Positions 5,968 through 11,399 of a stretch of 11,399 bases of DNA are shown piece after piece. The position numbers were made by a program, and so were the translations under genes. Where the stretch lies: positions 1-11,399 of the forward strand of contig JANWZU010000101.1 in assembly GCA_025054795.1 (NCBI GenBank), written 5' to 3'. Positions within the stretch are counted from its first letter, which is position 1. Each line of letters opens with the position of its first letter. The stretch is from Candidatus Caldarchaeum sp. (GTDB lineage: Archaea > Thermoproteota > Nitrososphaeria_A > Caldarchaeales > Caldarchaeaceae). The notes beneath the pieces were generated by a model. The model had not been told where the DNA came from. It did not search any database and saw nothing but the letters and a program-made list of their open reading frames with translations.

Positions 5968-5972
5968 GGTGA
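5968..5972 (+). promoter_or_regulatory. Ribosome binding site deciding the propeller gene start
   Basis: GGTGA lies eight bases before ATG 5981 and complements the archaeal 16S 3' end. The in-frame ATG at 5906 lies before the TATA box, so it is unlikely to be on the transcript. Confidence 0.55.
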
Positions 5973-5980
5973 ATACAAGC

Positions 5981-8167
5981 ATGAGGTCTCTGTCTGTTTT
6001 TCTACTGTTTTTGCTGCTCACTTCTACTTTTGTGGCTGGCTACGGAGCTGAGTGGAGTGAGGAGTTTGCTGAGAGAGGGCCGGAGGCGAAGCTGATCAGG
6101 TCGGCTGAGTTTCTGGGCGAAAGGCTTTCAGGCGGCGCCGCAACACGGTTGAACGCCGGGGTCAAGGAGAGGGAGTTCGAGGGCTTCAAACTCGAGCCTG
6201 AAGCCGCTGCAGCTAGGCCTCAGGGGCCGTTGATAAACATACCCTACCGCTCGCCCACAGCCAAGTTCAGCCGGAACGTCGTCGTCACATACGACATAGG
6301 AAACAGGCCCTACCAGAACGAGCCCCACATCGCCGTCAACCCCAACAACCCCGACCACCTAGTGATGGCTTCCCACGACTTCGACGTCTCCTGCGCAGTA
6401 AGCTACGTAAGCTTCGACGGCGGCGAAACATGGAGAGGCCCAGCCATGACTGTGCCGGGGCCCGAGGACAGCTTCTGCAGCGACCCCGTAGTGGCTTTCG
6501 GAAGGGACGGAACGGTTTACTACGTTCTTCTGTCGATTGGCTCAAGGCCCCTGCGAATAGGCAGGCTGCTTTATGAAACAGACGTGGCGAGCATAACTGT
6601 TTCGGTTTCTAAGGACGGTGGTGTTTCGTGGAGCTATCCCTACATAGCCGCTAAGGGCCGTGTTCTGCCGGCCGCCGACAGAGCCGCTGTCCTGTTCCTC
6701 GACAAGCCTTGGATGGCCGTGGGCCCCGACAGAGCGGACCCCACCAAAGACGCCGTCTACGTGACCTACACAGAGTTCAGAACCATCTACCCGTTCCTCG
6801 ACTTCTACCCGTTCGTCGGCGAGCCAACCGTCGAAGTTTCAATAAAGCTGGTCAAGTCAACCGACGGCGGCGTGACTTGGACTTCTCCCGTTGCGGTAAG
6901 CCCTGTTTTCAGCGGGCTGGCTGGCGATGAGGAGGCCCGTCTTGTTCAGGGCAGCAACATCCACGTGGCTAGGGACGGGACGGTTTACGTCGCCTACTAC
7001 GACTCGCTCGACGACGGGCCGTTCAAAGGCCTCTTCACACCCATGGTTGTCGTTTCAAGGGACGGGGGCAGGACTTGGTCGAGGCCTTCGCCTGTGTATC
7101 CGGGAGGGACGTGGGAGCAGCCTTTCTTCCTCAGCCCAACCTACTTCCGCTCGTGGGCCTCGATGTTCCCCGTCATAGGGACAAACCCCCAGAACAGCAA
7201 CGAAGTCTACATCGTCTTCGGAGCCATGGGCAGAGACCCCGGAGACCTTTCCGACGTCTACTTCTCTAGGTCGACCGACGGAGGTGCAACTTGGTCGAGG
7301 CCTAAGCGGGTCAACGACGACCTAACCATACGCAACCAGTTCTTCCCAACCATGTCAGTATCGCCCAACGGCACCATCCACATCATCTGGGGAGACATGA
7401 GAGACGACCCCGACAACTACCGCTACCACATCTACTACACACGGTCAGGCAACAGAGGAGAAACCTTCCTAGAAAACTCCCGAGTAACCGACTACCCCTC
7501 CAACCCCGCCTACGGGATAGCCAGCTTCGTCGGCGACTACTGGGGAATCACATCAACCCTCAACGACGTCTACATGGTTTGGACGGATTCACGGGCAGGG
7601 TTCAGAGGCGCCCCCAACCAAGACATAGCATTCGCCAGACTCAGACCGGTCAGGTCGCCCAGCATATTCATAAGCCCGCCGCAGGGCCCTGCAGGTCAGG
7701 TGATATCGATTGTCGGCGACGGTTTTGCAGCCCGTCAGAGGGAGGTGTTCATCGAGGTTGACGGCGTCGTCATCTCGTCGTTCGCAACAGACGGCGCAGG
7801 CAGGTTCACAGCAACCATCTTCGTCCCGGTCTCGGGCGAGGGGGCTCATCTCATCAGAGCCATAGACGTGCTGGGCAACGTAGCCGAGTCAACCTACTAC
7901 ACGAGCTTCGGCTTCAACAACATCAGAGACCAGCTGAACACGGTCAGCGACACGCTCAGCCGCAGGATTGACCAGATTCAGCAAGCAATACCCAAGCCTG
8001 TTGACGTAGAGGCTTTAGCTGAGCAGGTTGCGAAACGTTTAGAGCCCTTGCTCAACCAAGGCCAGCCCAACCAGATGGCTGAGATAGCTTTAGGCATAGC
8101 TGTCGTCGCTGTAGCAGTGGCGGCGGGCGCAGTCATACTCTCAAACAGGAAGGTGCGTGCGAAATGA
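5981..8167 (+). CDS. Surface-anchored sialidase-like (Asp-box) beta-propeller protein with Ig-like and coiled-coil regions
   Basis: This 728-residue exported protein has a signal peptide (about 1-22, MRSLSVFLLFLLLTSTFVAG). A six-bladed sialidase-fold propeller follows, shown by five clear Asp boxes: SFDGGETW (144-151), SKDGGVSW (210-217), STDGGVTW (293-300), SRDGGRTW (359-366) and STDGGATW (431-438). A sixth, SGNRGETF (489-496), is degenerate. An Ig/IPT-like beta domain (about 560-640, starting SPSIFISPPQGPAGQ) is followed by a coiled-coil-like stretch (646-694), a membrane helix (699-720) and the basic tail NRKVRAK, so the propeller faces outward. The FRIP motif and Arg triad of true sialidases were not found, so exo-sialidase activity is not supported; another glycosidase or a lectin-like role is possible. 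Cys138 and Cys166 may form a disulfide. ATG 5981 has GGTGA upstream and begins the signal peptide. The stop overlaps the next gene's start by ATGA. Confidence 0.88.
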   Translation: MRSLSVFLLFLLLTSTFVAGYGAEWSEEFAERGPEAKLIRSAEFLGERLSGGAATRLNAGVKEREFEGFKLEPEAAAARPQGPLINIPYRSPTAKFSRNVVVTYDIGNRPYQNEPHIAVNPNNPDHLVMASHDFDVSCAVSYVSFDGGETWRGPAMTVPGPEDSFCSDPVVAFGRDGTVYYVLLSIGSRPLRIGRLLYETDVASITVSVSKDGGVSWSYPYIAAKGRVLPAADRAAVLFLDKPWMAVGPDRADPTKDAVYVTYTEFRTIYPFLDFYPFVGEPTVEVSIKLVKSTDGGVTWTSPVAVSPVFSGLAGDEEARLVQGSNIHVARDGTVYVAYYDSLDDGPFKGLFTPMVVVSRDGGRTWSRPSPVYPGGTWEQPFFLSPTYFRSWASMFPVIGTNPQNSNEVYIVFGAMGRDPGDLSDVYFSRSTDGGATWSRPKRVNDDLTIRNQFFPTMSVSPNGTIHIIWGDMRDDPDNYRYHIYYTRSGNRGETFLENSRVTDYPSNPAYGIASFVGDYWGITSTLNDVYMVWTDSRAGFRGAPNQDIAFARLRPVRSPSIFISPPQGPAGQVISIVGDGFAARQREVFIEVDGVVISSFATDGAGRFTATIFVPVSGEGAHLIRAIDVLGNVAESTYYTSFGFNNIRDQLNTVSDTLSRRIDQIQQAIPKPVDVEALAEQVAKRLEPLLNQGQPNQMAEIALGIAVVAVAVAAGAVILSNRKVRAK

Positions 8168-10680
8168 TGAAGCAGGCCCTTTTTCTGACGCTGGCTGTTC
8201 TGCTGCTCGCTCCAGCCTACGCCCAGCAGTACACACCGCCCCACGACAAACCGGGCCCAGCCGTCGAAACCATAAGGGTGAGGGCCTACGCAGAGGAGGT
8301 TGCTCCGCAAGCGCTTGAAAGAGGAGACATGGACCTCTACCTCTACAGCATGAGGGTTGCACGCCTCCAAGCCTTGGAGCGGGACCCCAACATAGTGATG
8401 GTAAGAGCCCCTTCTCTTCTTCTCTCACTCATACTGAACCCGGCGCCCGACCAGAGAGGCTTCAACCCCTTCAGCCTGAAGGAGGTGCGGCAGGCTTTCC
8501 AGTACTTGGTCAACCGTGACTTTGTGGTCAGAGAGCTTTACAGAGGCCTAGCCTCCCCGATGACATCGCACCTAACACCCTACGACTACGACTACGCCCT
8601 CTTCTTCCAGCAGATACTCGAAGCAGGAATCAGGTACGACCCCGAGTACGCCAACAGGCTTATCACAAACGCCTTGACGGCTGCGGGAGCGGCGAAAAGA
8701 GACGGGAAATGGGTTTACGGCGACAGGCCGATAACCGTCAAGTTCGTCATAAGGACTGAGGATGAGAGAAGGGAGATAGGCGACCTCGTTGCCTCGGAGC
8801 TTGAGAAAGCAGGGTTCACAGTCGAGCGGATATACCTGCCCTTCGCCCAAGCCATAGCACGGGTCTACACGACAGACCCTCAGGAGTTCCAGTGGCACGT
8901 CTACACTGAGGGCTGGGGCAGAGGCGCTCTGGAAAAGTACGACACATCCTCCGTCAACCAGTTCTGCGCCCCGTGGCTGGGCAACATGCCGGGCTGGCAG
9001 GAGTTCGGGTTCTGGCAGTACTCAAACCAGCTGCTAGACGACGTGGGCCAGAAGATATTCAAAGGCCAGTACAGCGGCCGTGATGAGAGGAACAGGCTGT
9101 ACCTGCAGGCCTTGAGGGAGTGTGTGTCGGAGTCTGTGAGGGTTTGGGTTGCCGTCGTTCTCCAGAGCACACCTGTGTCTAGGAGGATGGCCGGCATAAC
9201 GGAGGATTTGGCCGCCGGGGCCCGAGGGTTGTGGACGCTGCGTGAAGTACACATCCCCGGCAGAGACGTGCTGAACGTAGGCCACCTATGGGTCTGGACT
9301 CCTCGGACTGTCTGGAACCCCGTCGGAGGGTTGGGCGACGTCTACAGCTCAGACCTCTGGAGAGCCGTCTCAGACCCCGCCATAGCACGCCACCCGTTCA
9401 CAGGCCTACCCATACCGTTCAGAGCAAAGTACACCGTGGAAACAGCCGGCCCGACAGGAACCATTCCAGTTCCCTCAGACGCCTTCGTATGGGATGCTAA
9501 GACAAAGGCTTGGACGAACGTAGCCTCGGGCACACGTGCGATAAGCAAAGTTGTCTTCGACTACAGCCAGTACACCTCGTCGAAATGGCATCACGGAATA
9601 CCGATAACCATGGCCGACGTCCTCTACCGAATATACCAGACCTACGACCTAGCCTACGACGACGTCAAATCCCGGATCGAGTTCGCCATAGCCTTCACAT
9701 CAAGGCCGATACTCGAGACCTTCAAAGGCTTCAGAATACTCGACCAGAACAGGCTGGAGGTCTACGTCGACTACTGGAACTTCGAGCCCGACTACATCGC
9801 CGAATACGCCGAGGTGTTCGGCGGAGGGATGCCGTGGGAGCTTCTGGCCGTGGGCGATGACTTGGTTTTCACCCGTAGGCTGGCGACCTACAGCGACACA
9901 GCCTCCGCAAGGTTCAGACTAGACCAGCTCAACCTCGTGCTACGGGAGCATGTAAGCCTAGTCAGGCTCTCGCTGACCGACTTCATCTCGAAGAACTACT
10001 TCCCAGCCAACGTCTTCACAGTAGGAGGCAGGTCCTACGAAAACCAGCAGGGAGCTGTAGCCAGATACAGAGCCCTGCTCAACTGGGTCAACACAAACAA
10101 CCTAGCCGTAGTGAGCAACGGCCCCTTCTACCTCGCCGTCTTCGACCCAGCCTCCCAGTACGCCGAGCTCAGAGCCTTCAGAGACCCCTCCTACCCGTTC
10201 AAGCCCGGTAAATGGTACTTCGGCACAGTCGACAAACCACGCCTCCAGAAGCTCGAGGGAGCAGTCGTAATAGGCAGCGACTCAAAGATAGCGTTGAACA
10301 CAGCGGGCCGTGGAGCCGTAAGCGTCTCCTACGTCGTCAGAGACCCCGCAACAGGCAGGGTTGTTGACTCGGGTGTTGGAAGAGCTGTTGGAGGGGTTTT
10401 CGAGATAAGCCTGACGGCGGCCAAGACCTCCCAGCTTTCGCCGGGCTTCGTCGAGATCACCGCTGTGGTCTACAGCGACGAGGTTGCTCAGGCCTTCAGC
10501 GTGACTGAGAGGGTTGAGGTCAGGAGGACGGCTGCGACGGAGACGAGGCCCACAACGCCGAGGACAACCGTCGTCCAAACACCCGTGGAGCAGCCGGCTC
10601 AGCTTCCGCTGGGCTTGATAATAGCGGTTGCAGGTGTTCTGGCCGTAGCCGTGGCCGTTTTCATCCTACGCCGACGCTAG
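8164..10680 (+). CDS. Family 5 solute-binding-like protein, permuted block order, C-terminal membrane anchor
   Basis: This 838-residue exported protein resembles peptide/oligosaccharide-binding SBP family 5. It has a signal peptide (1-20, cut after AYA; no lipobox Cys). Blocks normally found in the second half of such proteins come first: ALERGDMDLYLY (50-61), FNPFSLKEVRQAFQYLVNRD (100-119) and YDPEYANRLITNALTAAG (158-175). Blocks normally in the first half come later: SKWHHGIPITMADVLY (473-488), NGPFYLAV (652-659) and the DPSYPFKPGKW region (674-684). A small beta domain (about 700-787), Thr/Pro-rich stalk (788-812), membrane helix (815-835) and RRR tail anchor it. The ligand is unknown. It is coupled to the propeller gene by ATGA, with GGTG about eight bases before ATG 8164. 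No permease genes adjoin; oppF at 3556 is a possible energiser. I recall similar long archaeal binding proteins, so the layout may be common there. Confidence 0.87.
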   Translation: MMKQALFLTLAVLLLAPAYAQQYTPPHDKPGPAVETIRVRAYAEEVAPQALERGDMDLYLYSMRVARLQALERDPNIVMVRAPSLLLSLILNPAPDQRGFNPFSLKEVRQAFQYLVNRDFVVRELYRGLASPMTSHLTPYDYDYALFFQQILEAGIRYDPEYANRLITNALTAAGAAKRDGKWVYGDRPITVKFVIRTEDERREIGDLVASELEKAGFTVERIYLPFAQAIARVYTTDPQEFQWHVYTEGWGRGALEKYDTSSVNQFCAPWLGNMPGWQEFGFWQYSNQLLDDVGQKIFKGQYSGRDERNRLYLQALRECVSESVRVWVAVVLQSTPVSRRMAGITEDLAAGARGLWTLREVHIPGRDVLNVGHLWVWTPRTVWNPVGGLGDVYSSDLWRAVSDPAIARHPFTGLPIPFRAKYTVETAGPTGTIPVPSDAFVWDAKTKAWTNVASGTRAISKVVFDYSQYTSSKWHHGIPITMADVLYRIYQTYDLAYDDVKSRIEFAIAFTSRPILETFKGFRILDQNRLEVYVDYWNFEPDYIAEYAEVFGGGMPWELLAVGDDLVFTRRLATYSDTASARFRLDQLNLVLREHVSLVRLSLTDFISKNYFPANVFTVGGRSYENQQGAVARYRALLNWVNTNNLAVVSNGPFYLAVFDPASQYAELRAFRDPSYPFKPGKWYFGTVDKPRLQKLEGAVVIGSDSKIALNTAGRGAVSVSYVVRDPATGRVVDSGVGRAVGGVFEISLTAAKTSQLSPGFVEITAVVYSDEVAQAFSVTERVEVRRTAATETRPTTPRTTVVQTPVEQPAQLPLGLIIAVAGVLAVAVAVFILRRR

Positions 10681-11399
10681 CTCTCCAAAACTCTAATCAG
10701 CGAGTCGATGTGGCCGATGACCACCAGCATAACCTCCTGCGAAAACCTCTCAACAGCCTCTGAGTAGCCGTCGACACCCGGAGGAGCGTTGATCAGCCAG
10801 TCAATCCAAAGCGGACACCAAGCGATTATCTCAGCCCTCGAGGTGCCGGTGAGAGGAGGAGCTCGGGCAAGCCAGTCGAAGTAAAGGTTAAGGTTGGCCA
10901 GTATTTCGTCAACCGTGTTAACCAAGTTGGGGTCGCTCTTCAAAGCCAAGGCCCTCGTCTCGTTCCAGTACTGCCGGGCGCCCTCCCTGTCATCCGGAGC
11001 ACCGCCCCTAAGCCAGCTGATTAAAACCCGGTCGTTCTCAAGCAGCGTCATGATGTTTTTGACTTGGTCGACTTTGGTGCGGAGCTTGCTGAGCTCGTTG
11101 CTCGTCGAAGACAGCTGGGAGGAGAGGCTGTCCGCACGCCGCTCCAACGATGCAAGCCTTTCGTTCAGCTGGCGTGCTTGAGTTTCAGCGTTTTCAAGCA
11201 GAGTCTGCAGACTCCTGTAGTCCGACTGCAGCCTCGACAGCTGGTTGTTTGTCTGAGTCAAAAGGTTTTGAAGACGTGCGTTTTCATCCCTCAGCTCTTT
11301 CACAAGGCTCTGATGCCTAGCCTCCGTCTCGCCTAAAACAAAGGAGTAGTACGCAGCTCCTGCGGCTAACCCTGCAAAAAGAGCCACTGCAGCTACAGC
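10677..11399 (-). CDS. Membrane-anchored coiled-coil protein with WLxxAP-type repeats, N-terminus outside window
   Basis: The minus-strand frame is open to the window edge, so at least 240 residues are seen and the start is missing. Numbering is from the GTG at 11387, which is not believed to be the start because the preceding codons (A-V-A-A) continue the hydrophobic helix. A membrane or signal-anchor segment (to about residue 19) is followed by a long coiled coil (about 22-117) rich in Leu, Gln, Arg and Ser, with heptad-like runs such as LQNLLTQTNNQLSRLQ. A C-terminal helical domain (120-236) carries three similar motifs: SWLRGGAP (124-131), DWLARAPP (171-178) and DWLINAPP (196-203). No known family is recognised. 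With the usual topology the coil and domain would be outside the membrane. The stop shares CTAG (10677-10680) with the solute-binding-like gene, which converges on it. Confidence 0.75.
   Translation of the reverse strand, partial: AVAAVALFAGLAAGAAYYSFVLGETEARHQSLVKELRDENARLQNLLTQTNNQLSRLQSDYRSLQTLLENAETQARQLNERLASLERRADSLSSQLSSTSNELSKLRTKVDQVKNIMTLLENDRVLISWLRGGAPDDREGARQYWNETRALALKSDPNLVNTVDEILANLNLYFDWLARAPPLTGTSRAEIIAWCPLWIDWLINAPPGVDGYSEAVERFSQEVMLVVIGHIDSLIRVLES

Noticed and set aside
5961..5972. Three-codon mini-frame (ATG-GCA-AGG-TGA) upstream of the propeller gene, as a possible leader peptide
   Set aside because: It overlaps the Shine-Dalgarno-like GGTGA and is so short that chance explains it.
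5906..5980. Longer start (ATG 5906) for the propeller protein, adding 25 residues before the signal peptide
   Set aside because: The ATG precedes the only good TATA box (5911-5917), the extra residues would mask a clear signal peptide, and ATG 5981 has GGTGA at proper spacing.
8164..8170. ATGATGA resembling a C box of a C/D guide RNA
   Set aside because: It is the start/stop overlap of two genes, and no matching D/D' and C' boxes at the usual spacing were seen.
11385..11387. GTG as the start of the coiled-coil protein
   Set aside because: The hydrophobic segment continues upstream through the window edge in frame, so the real start is probably outside.
1..11399. CRISPR arrays, tRNA/rRNA genes, insertion sequences, attachment sites
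   Set aside because: Read through on both strands; no regularly spaced repeats, cloverleaf genes, transposase-like frames or terminal inverted repeats were recognised. Short Asp-box and Thr/Val-stalk repeats are protein-level repeats.

Overview
The window looks like chromosomal DNA of a thermophilic archaeon, probably of the Thermoproteota (TACK) side; an Aigarchaeota/Caldarchaeales-like source is possible but not shown. The evidence is an archaeal-type family 5 uracil-DNA glycosylase, an aIF2B-like protein, VapBC of crenarchaeal type, TATA boxes placed for leaderless transcripts, and surface proteins with Thr/Val-rich stalks and a single C-terminal membrane anchor. The DNA is moderately GC-rich and densely packed: no gap between genes exceeds about 95 bases, several neighbours overlap by 4 bases, and no RNA genes, insertion sequences or CRISPR arrays were seen.

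Left part (1-3499): the C-terminal end of an MFS transporter runs in from the left and overlaps tail-to-tail with a minus-strand series. Read in transcription order (right to left), that series is an MDR-family dehydrogenase without catalytic-zinc ligands, an aIF2B/sugar-phosphate-isomerase-like protein (4-base start/stop overlap), a metallo-beta-lactamase-fold hydrolase with its own TATA box, and UDGb (ATGA overlap).

Middle (3500-5225): an isolated OppF-type peptide-transport ATPase is transcribed divergently from the dehydrogenase. Both appear to use one palindromic TTATAA element. A VapB/VapC toxin-antitoxin pair with its own promoter follows.

Right part (5222-11399): four predicted cell-surface proteins. 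They are a PPC-domain protein on a Thr/Val stalk (minus), a six-Asp-box sialidase-like propeller with Ig-like, coiled-coil and membrane-anchor regions (plus), a family 5 solute-binding-like protein whose conserved blocks occur in cyclically shifted order (plus, ATGA-overlapped with the propeller), and an N-terminally anchored coiled-coil protein (minus, cut by the window end). The propeller and binding protein are translationally coupled and plausibly form a surface capture or processing unit for glycans, glycoproteins or peptides. The OppF ATPase 3.6 kb away could energise the import step, but no permease genes lie in the window. The solute-binding-like protein, the surface cluster as a whole and the compact promoter architecture are the parts most worth a second look.
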